From Burkholderiaceae bacterium (lineage in GTDB: Bacteria > Pseudomonadota > Gammaproteobacteria > Burkholderiales > Burkholderiaceae_E): a stretch of DNA of 42,688 nucleotides. Both the position numbers and the translations under genes were made by a program. The notes under the pieces were generated by a model that did not search any database, was not told the DNA's origin, and was given only the letters and a program-made list of their open reading frames with translations. The DNA lies in the NCBI GenBank assembly GCA_023384005.1, contig JAHDXY010000008.1, positions 1 to 42,688 on the forward strand. The letters run 5' to 3'. Of this stretch, positions 31,190-41,132 are shown in pieces. The first letter of the stretch is position 1. Every line of letters starts with the position of its first letter.

Positions 31190-31578
31190 AGCAAGGCACC
31201 GGCTGCCAACAGCGCCACGACGAGCCCAGTGAGGTTCACCATCCAGGCACTGCGGCGGGCGGCAGGCAATTGCGAACCGATGTCGATGTCACTCAGCATA
31301 TGCCGTATCCCCGCAAGCAGATGATGCGCCAGCGCCCATACCGAAGCGATCGCCGCAATCCGGAAGGCCAGATTGTCGAACCAGCCAGTTACCTCGGCGT
31401 AGGCTTGGGGCCCCTGCAATGAACGATCGAGGAGATAGACGCTCAATGGAATACCCAGTGCCAGAAGGACGCCTGTTATCCGGTGCATGATCGACGTGAA
31501 TGCGCCTACCGGCATCTGGATGCGATACAGATTCAGGAATACCGGCCTTCGTGTTCTTGCTCGCTCTATATCATTCAT
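31186..31578 (-). CDS. sdhC: Succinate dehydrogenase cytochrome b556 subunit
   Basis: 130 aa, RRPVFLNLYRIQMPVGAFTSIMHRITGVLLALGIPLSVYLLDRSL...ALAHHLLAGIRHMLSDIDIG. Confidence 0.94.
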   Translation of the reverse strand: MNDIERARTRRPVFLNLYRIQMPVGAFTSIMHRITGVLLALGIPLSVYLLDRSLQGPQAYAEVTGWFDNLAFRIAAIASVWALAHHLLAGIRHMLSDIDIGSQLPAARRSAWMVNLTGLVVALLAAGALL

Positions 31579-31642
31579 ATGCGTTTGTGCGGACGTAGCA
31601 GCCGCGACGATGAGTCGAGATCATTCATTCGGCAGTTTCGCG

Positions 31643-31661
31643 ACTTGACCTGAACAAGTCA
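31643..31661. promoter_or_regulatory. Inverted repeat GACTTG-N7-CAAGTC upstream of sdhC
   Basis: GACTTGACCTGAACAAGTC, 6-bp arms, 65 bp upstream of the sdhC start. Confidence 0.4.
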
Positions 31662-31751
31662 GTGCGCAGCGAACGGCGACTGATGGGCTGGCGGTACTTG
31701 CGGTCAACTGCGAGGGAAGCACAATGTTGTCATGATTGAACCAGTGATAAC

Positions 31752-31776
31752 GATAGCACTGATAGCACTGATAGCA
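31752..31776. repeat. 9-bp tandem repeat (GATAGCACT x2.8)
   Basis: GATAGCACT GATAGCACT GATAGCA in the sdhC-lemA divergent intergenic region. Confidence 0.8.
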
Positions 31777-32017
31777 TGATCGAACTGGTTGCGAAAGCGT
31801 GTCACCATGGACCGTCGGCCACCATCACCGGACGGAGCAGAACCTGCGCAAGAGCAATCGCGTTTGCACGGCGCGCGCTCGTAATATTCGTGGAGGATGT
31901 GTCAGCTCAGTCCTGGCATTTGCCGGGCTCGCGGAAACGGAGCCGATGTCAGCCAATCGAATCGACACCTCAGGGCATCTTTTCGAAGTTCGAAGCAAGT
32001 GAATCAAGGGGCAATAC

Positions 32018-32614
32018 ATGAGCACCACACTGATTGTCGTTCTGGTCGTCGTCGCACTGGCGGCCTTTTTCGTGATCGGGATCTTCAACAAGCTGGTCAT
32101 GCTGAGAAATCGTTACAAGAACGCCTTTGCCCAGATCGAAGTGCAGCTCAAGCGCCGCTATGACCTGATCCCCAACCTGGTCGAGACCGCCAAGGGATAC
32201 ATCAAACACGAACGCGAAACGCTCGAGTCGGTCGTCAAGGCGCGTAACGAGGCGTCCGGCATGTTGTCCAGCGCCGCGGCGGCGCCCGGCGATGCTGCCG
32301 CCATGGAGGGTCTGGTCGGCGCGGAAGGAAGGCTGGCTGGCGCCCTGCTGAACATGAGGATGGTGATGGAGGCCTATCCTGAGCTCAAAGCCAACCAGAA
32401 CATGATGCAACTGAGCGAGGAACTCACGTCGACCGAGAACAAGGTCTCGTTCTCGCGCCAGGCATTCAACGACCAGGTGATGGCCTACAACACCTACAAG
32501 CAGTCGTTCCCTCCGGTTGTTTTCGCGCCCATGTTTGGCCACGCACAGGACGCGGCGTTGCTGGAGTTCGCCGACAGCGCCGCGATCCAGTCAGCGCCGA
32601 AGGTGTCGTTCTGA
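32018..32614 (+). CDS. LemA family protein
   Basis: 198 aa; [77 protein letters not shown]. Confidence 0.95.
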   Translation: MSTTLIVVLVVVALAAFFVIGIFNKLVMLRNRYKNAFAQIEVQLKRRYDLIPNLVETAKGYIKHERETLESVVKARNEASGMLSSAAAAPGDAAAMEGLVGAEGRLAGALLNMRMVMEAYPELKANQNMMQLSEELTSTENKVSFSRQAFNDQVMAYNTYKQSFPPVVFAPMFGHAQDAALLEFADSAAIQSAPKVSF

Positions 32615-32642
32615 CTGAAGCGCGCGATCTGGCGGGCGATCG

Positions 32643-34604
32643 ATGAACTTCTTCGAGTCGCAGGAACGTGCGCGCAGGCACACGACCTTGCTGATCGTCC
32701 TGTTCGGTTTCGCCGTGATGGCCTTGATCGTCTTGACCAACATGCTGACGCTGGTGGTGTTCGGCTTTGTCAACAGCCAGCAAACGCGTGACGGTCAGAC
32801 ATTTTTCGCGCAGATGGACTGGAAGATGTTTGCCACCGTTGGCGCGGGCGTCAGCGTCGTGGTGCTTGTCGGCAGCCTGTACAAGATGATCGCCTTGTCT
32901 GGCGGTGGCAAGGTTGTCGCCGAGTCTCTCGGCGGGCAGCTGATTCCCCGCAATACCGGGGAACCCGATCAGCGCAAGCTGCTCAATGTCGTCGACGAAA
33001 TGGCAATAGCGTCGGGAACGCCGGCGCCACCGGTCTATCTGCTGGCAAACGAGCCGGGCATCAACGCCTTCGCGGCGGGGTTCTCACCTCGAGACGCGGT
33101 ACTCGGAATCACCCAGGGGGCGATCGAGCAGCTGAGCCGTGATCAGCTCCAGGGCGTCATCGCCCACGAGTTCAGTCACATATTCAATGGCGACATGCGG
33201 CTCAATATCCGCCTGATGGGCGCTTTGAACGGCATCCTGATCCTGGGCATTCTGGGCTACTACCTGATGCGCTCGACGTCGTTCTCGGGCCGCCGGCGCG
33301 GCAACGACAACAGTGGGGCCGCAATACTTGCGCTGGGGATCGGGCTGATGGCGATCGGCTTCGCCGGTACTTTCTTCGGCGGTCTGATCAAGGCTGCGGT
33401 CAGCCGGCAGCGGGAATACCTGGCTGACGCATCGGCGGTCCAGTTCACCCGCAACCCGGGAGGAATCGCAGGCGCGTTGAAGCGGATTGGCGGGCTGAAG
33501 TCGGGCTCCATCGTGCGCAACCCGGGCGCACCTGAAATCAGTCACGCTTTTTTCGCCCAGGGCGTCAGGGGTTTCACGCAGTGGCTGTCGTCCACCCATC
33601 CACCGCTTTCCAGTCGCATCCTGCGGATCGATCCGCACTGGGATGGCAAGTTCGACGTCACTGAAGCGCCACCACCAGCCGCAGGTCAACCGACGGTCGA
33701 CGAGCCATTGGCCGCGCGACGCCCTGACATGGCCCGAAACATGGCGGCTGTCGCGGCAGGTGCGGCGGCGGCCGAAGCAGTCGCAGTGATCGATCGCATC
33801 GGTCAACCGACGCAGGAGTCGGTCCTGTACGCCCGGTGGTTGCTGTCCGACCTGCCCGCGGCGATTCGAGAAGCGGCGCGTGAACCCTATGGCGCGCGCG
33901 CCCTGATCTATTGTCTGCTGCTCGACAAGGGGGCAGTGCTGCGCGAACGACAATTCGCGCTGTTGCGGGGCCGCGCCGACAAGGACGTATACGCGTTGAC
34001 GATCGGCTTGATGCCGCAGGTGGATGCGCTGGAACTGGAATTCCGGCTGCCGATCATCGACATCGCCATTCCTGCGCTCAAGCAGCTCTCTGGCGGCCAG
34101 TACCAGATGTTCAAGGAGAACCTGGTGGCGCTCGCCAACATGGACGCCAGCGTTGAGCTGTTCGAATGGTCGTTGCAGAAGATCGTGTTCAGCCATCTGG
34201 ACGGGCACTTCCGCAAACCGGCATTGGCTGCGGCGCGTCATGCGGATCCCGGACAACTCACGCAGGAGTTCGGATTGGTCTTGTCGCTGATGGCGCACGC
34301 CGGCGCGACCGAGCAAAGCAGCGCCCGGAGCGCGTTCGATGCCTGCGCGCAAGCGCTGGCTGCAACGGGGCTTGTGTTGTTGGCGAAGGACCAGATCAGG
34401 ATCGCGGACCTGGACCAAGCCCTGGGCAAGCTGGATCAGCTGGCGCCCTCAGCCAAATCACGCTTGCTGAGGGCGTGTGTCATCAGCACCTGGCACGATC
34501 AGAGAGCCACCCCGGCGGAGGTGGAGTTGTTGCGCGCATTCGCCAGTGTTCTTGATTGCCCGATGCCGCCGGGGATAGCGCCGGGAGCCCGACGTGCCGC
34601 CTGA
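32643..34604 (+). CDS. M48 family (HtpX/Ste24-like) membrane zinc metalloprotease with long C-terminal extension
   Basis: 653 aa; IAHEFSHIFNGDMRLNIRLM zinc motif HEFSH, SRQREYLADASAVQFTRNP, STHPPLSSRILRI; about 300 aa beyond the canonical domain. Confidence 0.92.
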   Translation: MNFFESQERARRHTTLLIVLFGFAVMALIVLTNMLTLVVFGFVNSQQTRDGQTFFAQMDWKMFATVGAGVSVVVLVGSLYKMIALSGGGKVVAESLGGQLIPRNTGEPDQRKLLNVVDEMAIASGTPAPPVYLLANEPGINAFAAGFSPRDAVLGITQGAIEQLSRDQLQGVIAHEFSHIFNGDMRLNIRLMGALNGILILGILGYYLMRSTSFSGRRRGNDNSGAAILALGIGLMAIGFAGTFFGGLIKAAVSRQREYLADASAVQFTRNPGGIAGALKRIGGLKSGSIVRNPGAPEISHAFFAQGVRGFTQWLSSTHPPLSSRILRIDPHWDGKFDVTEAPPPAAGQPTVDEPLAARRPDMARNMAAVAAGAAAAEAVAVIDRIGQPTQESVLYARWLLSDLPAAIREAAREPYGARALIYCLLLDKGAVLRERQFALLRGRADKDVYALTIGLMPQVDALELEFRLPIIDIAIPALKQLSGGQYQMFKENLVALANMDASVELFEWSLQKIVFSHLDGHFRKPALAAARHADPGQLTQEFGLVLSLMAHAGATEQSSARSAFDACAQALAATGLVLLAKDQIRIADLDQALGKLDQLAPSAKSRLLRACVISTWHDQRATPAEVELLRAFASVLDCPMPPGIAPGARRAA

Positions 34605-34610
34605 TGCCCC

Positions 34611-34646
34611 CCAAGGCCTTGGCGCGGTCCGCCGCGTGGCCTTTGG
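34611..34646. terminator. Composite hairpin between convergent M48 protease and pirin genes
   Basis: CCAAGGCC-TTGG-CGCGG-TCCG-CCGCG-T-GGCCTTTGG, nested complementary arms. Confidence 0.4.
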
Positions 34647-34665
34647 TCGCGTCCTGTGTACAGCC

Positions 34666-35388
34666 TCATGACATCTGCGGCACTTCCTGCGGGCGCAGGT
34701 CGAACACCAGCACTTCGGCGTTCTTGCCGGCGGCGAGCTGCAGCATCTGCGGGTTGCGCAAGCGCACACCGTCACCGGCTTGCAGCTTCACGCCGTCGAG
34801 TTCGACGCTGCCCCGGGCGACATGCACGTAGGCGTGGCGGTTCTTGTCCAGCGTCAGCGTGGCGCCTTCGTCGCCGTCGAACAGGCCGGCGTAGACCTGG
34901 GCGTCCTGCCGGATGCGCAGCGAGCCGTCACGACCATCGGGCGAGATGATCAGGCGCAGGCGCCCACGCTTGTCCGCGTCGCTGAAGCGCTGTTGCTGAT
35001 AGGCCGGCGCGCCGCCGGCGTGGTCCGGCACGATCCAGATCTGCAGGAAGTGCACCGGCTGATCCTCGGAACCATTGAACTCGCTGTGGGTGACGCCGCT
35101 GCCGGCGCTCATCAGTTGCACGTCACCGGGTCTGATCACCGAACCCGTTCCCATGCTGTCGCTGTGCGCCAGGGCGCCTTCCAGCACGTAGGAGAAAATC
35201 TCCATGTCGCGGTGGGGGTGCGTGCCGAAACCCTGGCCCGGCGTCACCCGATCCTCATTGATCACGCGCAGATCGGAGAAGCCGATCTGGCTGGGGTCGA
35301 TGTAGCCGGCGAACGAAAAGGTGTGCCGCGAGCTCAGCCAGCCGTGCTCGGCCGCGCCGCGATCAGAAGCCTTTCGTACTTGCATCAT
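34666..35388 (-). CDS. Pirin family protein
   Basis: 240 aa from MMQVRKASDRG (RBS GAGGAGAAACAC): LSSRHTFSFAGYIDPSQIGFSDLRVINEDRVTPGQGFGTHPHRDMEIFSYVLEGALAHSDSMG. Confidence 0.94.
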   Translation of the reverse strand: MMQVRKASDRGAAEHGWLSSRHTFSFAGYIDPSQIGFSDLRVINEDRVTPGQGFGTHPHRDMEIFSYVLEGALAHSDSMGTGSVIRPGDVQLMSAGSGVTHSEFNGSEDQPVHFLQIWIVPDHAGGAPAYQQQRFSDADKRGRLRLIISPDGRDGSLRIRQDAQVYAGLFDGDEGATLTLDKNRHAYVHVARGSVELDGVKLQAGDGVRLRNPQMLQLAAGKNAEVLVFDLRPQEVPQMS

Positions 35389-35516
35389 GTGTTTCTCCTC
35401 GTTGATGGGCCGGCCGGAGGCACGCTGCCGTTTCACTATTGATTCCTTGTCTGATTCCGCGCTGGCGGGTTCCTGGGTCGGCGGCCTGCCACGCTGGAGA
35501 GCGAGCATCATCCTTT

Positions 35517-36512
35517 TCACTGGCGGATCTGCCCTGGCGAGTTTCCCCGGCTGTGCGGCGCCGCGAAATCGATCACCGGCCCGAGCGGCACGATCCGGTT
35601 CGGATTGATCGTCGGGTGGCTCCGGTAGTAGTGGTGCTTGATGTGTTCGAAGTTCAGCGTGGCGGCCACGCCGGGGCACTGGTAGAGCTCGCGCGTGTAT
35701 TCCCACAGGACGGGATAGTCGACCAGGCGCCGCAGGTTGCACTTGAAGTGCCCGTGGTACACGGCGTCGAAACGCACCAGCGTCGTGAACAGCCGCCAGT
35801 CGGCCTCGGTGAGGCGATCGCCCAACAGGTAGCGCTGCCTCGAGAGCTTCGACTCCAGTTCATCGAGCGCGTCGAACACCGCCGCCACCTCGCGCTCGTA
35901 CACCGGCTGCTCGGTCGCGAAGCCGGCTTTGTAGACGCCGTTGTTCACAGCGTCGTAGACGCGCGCGTTGATCGCGTCGATCGCGGGCAGCAGCGCTGCC
36001 GGGGCGTAGTCGCCTGCCCTCGCGCCGATGCCGTCGAAGGCCGAGTTGAACATGCGGATGATCTCGGACGACTCGTTGCTGACGATCGTGTCGCGCTCCA
36101 GGTCCCAGAGCACCGGTACCGTCACCCGGCCGCTGTAGTCGGCCCGGGCGCGCTGGTAGACCTGGTACAGGTAGTCGGCCTCGCCCACCGGGTCGGCAAC
36201 CACGCCGGGGGCGGCGGCGAACGACCAGCCGTTTTCGGCCATGTACGGATTGACGACCGACACGTCGATCATCCCTTCCAACCCCTTGAGCGCGCGCAGG
36301 ATCAGGGTGCGGTGCGCCCAGGGACAGGCGAGCGACACGTACAGGTGATAGCGTCCGGCTTCCGCCGCGAAGCCGCCTTCGCCACTCGGCCCCGCGCTGC
36401 CGTCCGGCGTCACCCAGTTGCGAAACGGCGCATCGCCGCGCACGAAACGCCCGCCCGTGGATGCGGTGTCATACCACTCGTCCACCCATTTCCCGTCGAC
36501 CAGCAATCCCAT
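35517..36512 (-). CDS. Glutathione S-transferase omega-like / glutathionyl-hydroquinone reductase
   Basis: 331 aa from MGLLVDGKWVDEWYDTASTGGRFVRGDAPFRNWVT; SLACPWAHRTLILRALKGLEGMIDVSVVNP, ESSEIIRMFN, RLTEADWRLFTTLVRFDAVYHGHFKCNLRRL. Confidence 0.94.
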   Translation of the reverse strand: MGLLVDGKWVDEWYDTASTGGRFVRGDAPFRNWVTPDGSAGPSGEGGFAAEAGRYHLYVSLACPWAHRTLILRALKGLEGMIDVSVVNPYMAENGWSFAAAPGVVADPVGEADYLYQVYQRARADYSGRVTVPVLWDLERDTIVSNESSEIIRMFNSAFDGIGARAGDYAPAALLPAIDAINARVYDAVNNGVYKAGFATEQPVYEREVAAVFDALDELESKLSRQRYLLGDRLTEADWRLFTTLVRFDAVYHGHFKCNLRRLVDYPVLWEYTRELYQCPGVAATLNFEHIKHHYYRSHPTINPNRIVPLGPVIDFAAPHSRGNSPGQIRQ

Positions 36513-36590
36513 GGCTGTTTTCCTCCTGGATCTTTGATAGACAATAGGCGGTGAACGCTGCGAGCGCCAGACCGGCGCGATCAAACAGGG

Positions 36591-36608
36591 CGTTCCATTG
36601 GTGGAACG
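36591..36608. promoter_or_regulatory. LysR-type operator candidate CGTTCCA-N4-TGGAACG
   Basis: CGTTCCATTGGTGGAACG, 7-bp perfect arms with a T-N11-A core, in the divergent GST/LysR intergenic, 10 bp before the LysR start. Confidence 0.6.
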
Positions 36609-36617
36609 AGGGTACGC

Positions 36618-37529
36618 ATGGGCACGCAGGACCTTAACGACCTCTACTACTTCGTGCAGATCGTCGAGCATGGCGGCTTCGCATCCGCGGGCCGTGCGCT
36701 GGGCGTCCCGAAGTCCAAGCTCAGCCGGCGCCTGGCGCTGCTCGAACAACGGCTCGGCGTTCGCCTGCTGCAGCGATCGACGCGCCGCTTCTCGGTGACC
36801 GAGATCGGGCAGGATTACTATGAACGCTGCAAGGCGATGCTCGTCGAAGCGGAATCCGCACAGGAAGTGATCGAGCGCAAGCGCTCCGAGCCGCGCGGCA
36901 TCGTCCGGCTCTCCTGCCCCGTGACCCTGGTCGAGGCCCAGGTCGGCCAGATGGTGGCGGACTTCATGGCCCGGCACCCGCACGTCGATGTCCACCTCGA
37001 TGCAACGAACCGCCGTGTCGACGTCATCGGCGAGGCAATCGACATCGCGATCCGGGTGCGCCCGCCGCCCCTGGAGGACAGCGACCTGGTGCTGCGCGTC
37101 CTGTCCGAGCGGGCGCAGCGGCTCGTCGCCAGTCCGGCGCTGCTCGAGCGCCACGGCATTCCTGGCCGGCCGGAAGACCTGCCGGGCATGCCGAGCATGG
37201 CCCTTGGTCCGCCGCAGCAGGACCAGGCCTGGCAGCTCTACGCAAGCGATGGCACCGCCATCACCGTGCACCACCAACCCCGCCTCGTGACCGGGAACAT
37301 GAGCGCGCTGCGGGTTGCTGCGCTCGCCGGCATCGGCGTGGTGCAGTTGCCCGGGATGGTGGTAGGCGAAGACCTCGGGCGCGGCGACCTTGCCTGGGTC
37401 CTGCCGTCCTGGTCACCGAAGCGCGAGATCGTGCATGCGGTGTTTCCGTCGCGCCGCGGCCTGCTGCCATCGGTGCGCTCGCTTCTCGATCACTTGGCCG
37501 AACGCTTCGAGGCGCTCGGCCAGGATTGA
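36618..37529 (+). CDS. LysR family transcriptional regulator
   Basis: 303 aa; DLNDLYYFVQIVEHGGFASAGRALGVPKSKLSRRLALLEQRLGVRLLQRSTRRFSVTEIG. Confidence 0.95.
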   Translation: MGTQDLNDLYYFVQIVEHGGFASAGRALGVPKSKLSRRLALLEQRLGVRLLQRSTRRFSVTEIGQDYYERCKAMLVEAESAQEVIERKRSEPRGIVRLSCPVTLVEAQVGQMVADFMARHPHVDVHLDATNRRVDVIGEAIDIAIRVRPPPLEDSDLVLRVLSERAQRLVASPALLERHGIPGRPEDLPGMPSMALGPPQQDQAWQLYASDGTAITVHHQPRLVTGNMSALRVAALAGIGVVQLPGMVVGEDLGRGDLAWVLPSWSPKREIVHAVFPSRRGLLPSVRSLLDHLAERFEALGQD

Positions 37530-37541
37530 AGCCGCGGCGGA

Positions 37542-38141
37542 TCAGCCGAACAGCTTGTTGGCCGTCTCGGCGATCAGCTTGCCCTGGAAGCGGGCGCCGC
37601 CGAGCTCGATCTCGGAGGGCTGGCGCGAGCCGTCACCGCCGGCGATGGTGGTCGCACCATAGGGACTGCCGCCGACGATCTCGTCCAGGGTCATCTGTCC
37701 CTGGAAGCTGTAGGGCAGACCCACCGTGATCAGACCGAAGTGCATCAGGTTGGTCAGGATCGAGAAGAGGGTCGTCTCCTGGCCGCCGTGCTGCGTGGCG
37801 GTCGAGGTAAACGCGCCGCCCACCTTGCCGTTGAGCGCGCCGCGCGCCCACAGCCCGCCCGCCTGGTCGAGGAAATTGGCCATCTGCGAGGTCATCCGCC
37901 CGAAGCGGGTGCCGGTGCCGACGACGATGGCGTCGTATTCCACCAGATCGTCGATCTTCGCGACCGGTGCCGCCTGGTCGAGCTTGTAGTGCGAAGCCTT
38001 GGCGACCTCGGCGGGAACCAGTTCGGGGACACGCTTGATGTCGACCGTCGCGCCCGCTTCACGCGCGCCTTCGGCAACCGCTTCGGCCATTTTTTCGATG
38101 TGGCCGTACGAGGAGTAGTAAAGAACCAGAACCCGTGCCAT
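37542..38141 (-). CDS. wrbA: NAD(P)H:quinone oxidoreductase, WrbA type
   Basis: 199 aa from [82 protein letters not shown]. Confidence 0.95.
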   Translation of the reverse strand: MARVLVLYYSSYGHIEKMAEAVAEGAREAGATVDIKRVPELVPAEVAKASHYKLDQAAPVAKIDDLVEYDAIVVGTGTRFGRMTSQMANFLDQAGGLWARGALNGKVGGAFTSTATQHGGQETTLFSILTNLMHFGLITVGLPYSFQGQMTLDEIVGGSPYGATTIAGGDGSRQPSEIELGGARFQGKLIAETANKLFG

Positions 38142-38159
38142 TGCTTGTTCCTCCATAAT

Positions 38160-38196
38160 GATTCGTCTTGCTCCAAGCTTAGCGGCAGGACGAATC
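38160..38196. promoter_or_regulatory. Spaced inverted repeat GATTCGTC-N21-GACGAATC in the wrbA/LAL divergent promoter
   Basis: 8-bp perfect arms at 38160-38167 and 38189-38196. Confidence 0.5.
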
Positions 38197-38225
38197 CAGG
38201 ACCAGATGCCGATTTTCTGATTCAA

Positions 38226-38243
38226 CGTTCTATTCACAGAACG
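38226..38243. promoter_or_regulatory. Inverted repeat CGTTCT-N6-AGAACG in the same divergent intergenic
   Basis: CGTTCTATTCACAGAACG. Confidence 0.5.
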
Positions 38244-38354
38244 ACACCAGAAAAGCCCGACTTCCTCGGCGGCGGGCCCGGGGTAACTTCTTGTCGACCG
38301 AGCGCCGATGCAGTAGGCTCGGCGCAGCCCCGCGGCTCCCGGCGGGACCAGGCG

Positions 38355-40979
38355 ATGATGCCTCCATCGTTTCCACTCCAGGCCAAGTTGCGGCCACCGC
38401 GGCTGCGAGCCAACCTGCTGGACCGCGCGGCCCTGGCCTCGGCGGTAGCGCAGGCGCTGGTCGGCAAACGGGTCGTCGCCTTCGTCGCCCCGGCCGGCTG
38501 CGGCAAGACGGTGGCGTTGGGGCAGGGCCTGGCCGCACTGCCGCCCGGCTTTGCCGTGTCGTGGCTGTCGCTCGAACCGGGCGATGACCTCGAGCGGATA
38601 CTCAGCTGCCTGACGGCCGCGCTCGAGCCGCTGGACCCGCCGTGGCGTCAGGCGCCCGAAGCGATCGTGGCCATGGCCGGGGCCGGGGTCGCGGGGCGGC
38701 GCGATGCGGCCAGCGCCCTGGCAGCTGCCTTGCTCGGCTGCGAGCAAGACCAGGGCGTGATCGTACTCGACGACCTGCATCACGTCGTCGACCCGACTGC
38801 GCTGGAATGGCTGACGGCATGGGTGCGATGGCTGCCGCAGGGGTGGTCGCTCGCCTTGACCAGCCGCAGCCAACCCGCGCTGCCGCTGGCGCGATGGCGC
38901 GCTGCCGGCGAACTGGCCGAGTTCCGGGCCGCCGATCTCGCGCTGCGTCGTGCCGAGGTGGCCACGCTCGTGGGCCTGGATCCATCCAACCCCGCCGTGT
39001 CGGCATTGTGGGCGCGCACACAGGGTTGGCCGGCCGGAATCGGCCTGAGTCTGGCCCATGGCCTGGTCGATGGGCGCCCGGCGCTGCAGCCGCACGTCGA
39101 CGCCTATGTCAACGAGGAGATCCTCGGCGCGCTGCCGCCGACGATGGTTCGCTTTTTGCTGCGGACCTCGATCCTGCCCGAGCTGACGTCCGCGCGAGCC
39201 GCCGTCGTCAGCGGCGATCCGCAGGCCGGGCAATGGCTGGCGGAGACCGAGAGACGTGGCCTGCTGGGGACGCCGCTGGATGGTGACGAGCCGGCGCTAC
39301 GTCTGCACGACCTGCTGCGTGACTGGTTGCAGTCGCGCCTGCGCGGTCTCCACCCGCAGGAGCTGCCCGAACTGTTCCGTCGCGCGGCGCAGACCGAGAC
39401 CGACCCGCTGCGCGAAGTCGCCTGGTGGCAGCAGGCCGGCGACTGGCCGGCGGCCGAGCGCGCGCTGGCCAGGCATGCGCCGGCCCTGCTGAACGCCTTC
39501 GCCCTGACCGCGCTTGCGCGGCTGCTGGAAGCCTTTCCACCGCAGCGTCGTCTGGCATCCCCGTCGCTGGCGATGGTGCAGGGGCAGCTCGCGGCGCAGC
39601 GCTACGAGTGGCAGACGATGCAGCACGCCCTGCACCGCACGGCCGAGGGTTTCGAGCGCGAGGGTGACCTCGAGCGCTCGCTGCAGGCGCGCGCGCTGGA
39701 GGTCGTGGGCTTGCTGGCAGGCGGCCAGGTTGAGTTGGCGATGCAGCGGCAGGGCTCGATCCGATCGTGCGGAACCGAGGCGACCACGCGCGCGCTGCTG
39801 GCGCTGATGCGCTGCTGGTTCAGCGGTGCGACCGGGCCCGCCGACGGCCCCGGACGGCAGCTCGACGCCATGACCGACGAGTTGCTCACCGCACCGACGC
39901 CCAGCGTCTGGGCGAGCTGCATTCCGAGCTACATCTTCATCGGCCGCCCGGGAGTGCACGCGGCGTTGCGGCGCTGGGCCGACGCGGCCGCCGAACTCCC
40001 CGGCGAGCGCTCGGCCGCCCTGACCGCGCAAATCGCGCTCGTGACCGGCTGGCACCGGTTGTGGGGCGGTGAACGCGAAGCAGCACGAACCTGTTCCGAA
40101 GCGCTCGACGCCGAGCTGCGGTGGCAGGGCCGGCCGCGTGGGCTGGATCTGGCGGCGCTGTCCCTGCACACCGCGCTGGCGATGGCCGGCGACGACGCCG
40201 CCGAAGCCAACGACCAGCTGGACCAGATGATCGTTGCCGCCGCGGGCGATGCGCAGCGGCGCGACACCTGGCGCGCCGTGTTTGTCTTCGTCGCGTTGCA
40301 GCACGCCGCGCTGACCGGGCAGCCGCGGCGGGTGCTGTCGCTCGCCGACGACCTCGCCGCCGCGCCGACGGCGCGCGAATGGCAGCTGATGCGCGACGCT
40401 CGGTTGGCCGCCGCGGGCTGGGTCGCGTTCGGCCAGGGTGACTTCACCGCGGCGAGTGAGCGACTGTCGGCTGCGCTGCCTGGGTTGATCGAGCATGACC
40501 TCGTCGGCATCGCCCACCTGGCCCGCATCGGCCTCGTGCTGGCGCTGCTGCGGCGCGGCCATCCGCGCCAGGCGGGGGCGCAGCTGCTGCGCGCCTGGGA
40601 GGCGACCGGCGAGGGCCTAGAGCCCGGGCCCTGGCAGCTGGCCGGGCCACAGACCCTGGCCGAACTGGCCGAGGCCGACTGGGGCGGCGCCGGACACGAG
40701 CGCATCGTGCAGACGCTCGGACGCTGGCGGATGCCGTGCCAGCCGGCGCCGGGCCCGCACGGCGCCGTCAGGGATGCGGCGCGGCTGTCCACGCTCAGCG
40801 CCCGCGAGACCGAGGTGCTGGCGCGGCTCGCGGCCGGGGAGAGCAACAAGCTGATCGCGCGCGCCCTGGCGCTGAGCCCGCACACGGTCAAGCGCCACGT
40901 CGCCAACATCCTCGACAAGCTGGGCGTGGACTCCCGCGGGCGGGCCGCGGCCCTGTACCACGGGCACGCCGACCCCTGA
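38355..40979 (+). CDS. LuxR-family large ATP-binding (LAL/MalT-like) transcriptional regulator
   Basis: 874 aa from ATG 38355; Walker A APAGCGKT, Walker [13 protein letters not shown]-terminal Lux[58 protein letters not shown]. Listed ORF start 37740 lies antisense in wrbA and is wrong. Confidence 0.92.
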   Translation: MMPPSFPLQAKLRPPRLRANLLDRAALASAVAQALVGKRVVAFVAPAGCGKTVALGQGLAALPPGFAVSWLSLEPGDDLERILSCLTAALEPLDPPWRQAPEAIVAMAGAGVAGRRDAASALAAALLGCEQDQGVIVLDDLHHVVDPTALEWLTAWVRWLPQGWSLALTSRSQPALPLARWRAAGELAEFRAADLALRRAEVATLVGLDPSNPAVSALWARTQGWPAGIGLSLAHGLVDGRPALQPHVDAYVNEEILGALPPTMVRFLLRTSILPELTSARAAVVSGDPQAGQWLAETERRGLLGTPLDGDEPALRLHDLLRDWLQSRLRGLHPQELPELFRRAAQTETDPLREVAWWQQAGDWPAAERALARHAPALLNAFALTALARLLEAFPPQRRLASPSLAMVQGQLAAQRYEWQTMQHALHRTAEGFEREGDLERSLQARALEVVGLLAGGQVELAMQRQGSIRSCGTEATTRALLALMRCWFSGATGPADGPGRQLDAMTDELLTAPTPSVWASCIPSYIFIGRPGVHAALRRWADAAAELPGERSAALTAQIALVTGWHRLWGGEREAARTCSEALDAELRWQGRPRGLDLAALSLHTALAMAGDDAAEANDQLDQMIVAAAGDAQRRDTWRAVFVFVALQHAALTGQPRRVLSLADDLAAAPTAREWQLMRDARLAAAGWVAFGQGDFTAASERLSAALPGLIEHDLVGIAHLARIGLVLALLRRGHPRQAGAQLLRAWEATGEGLEPGPWQLAGPQTLAELAEADWGGAGHERIVQTLGRWRMPCQPAPGPHGAVRDAARLSTLSARETEVLARLAAGESNKLIARALALSPHTVKRHVANILDKLGVDSRGRAAALYHGHADP

Positions 40980-40994
40980 CGGCGCGCAACGGCA

Positions 40995-41029
40995 ACGGGC
41001 CATCCGCGCGCCGCCGGGGCGTGGCCCGT
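40995..41029. terminator. Inverted repeat downstream of the LAL regulator
   Basis: ACGGGCCA-N19-TGGCCCGT, 8-bp arms immediately after the stop codon. Confidence 0.35.
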
Positions 41030-41132
41030 CGCAGCAGCAGCGATGGCCCGAATGGGCGATGTGCGATCGGCGACGCTTCGCGATCCTTGGTCGTCGGCAG
41101 CCATCCCGGCTGCCCCCACCGGAAGGATCACC

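Noticed and set aside
35517-37277. 586-aa ORF fused to GST
   Set aside because: The upstream portion is antisense to LysR; true GST start is MGLLVDGKW at 36512.
37740-38354. 205-residue N-terminal extension of the LAL regulator ORF
   Set aside because: Antisense to wrbA and the intergenic; a good start exists at 38355 followed directly by the conserved LAL N-terminus.
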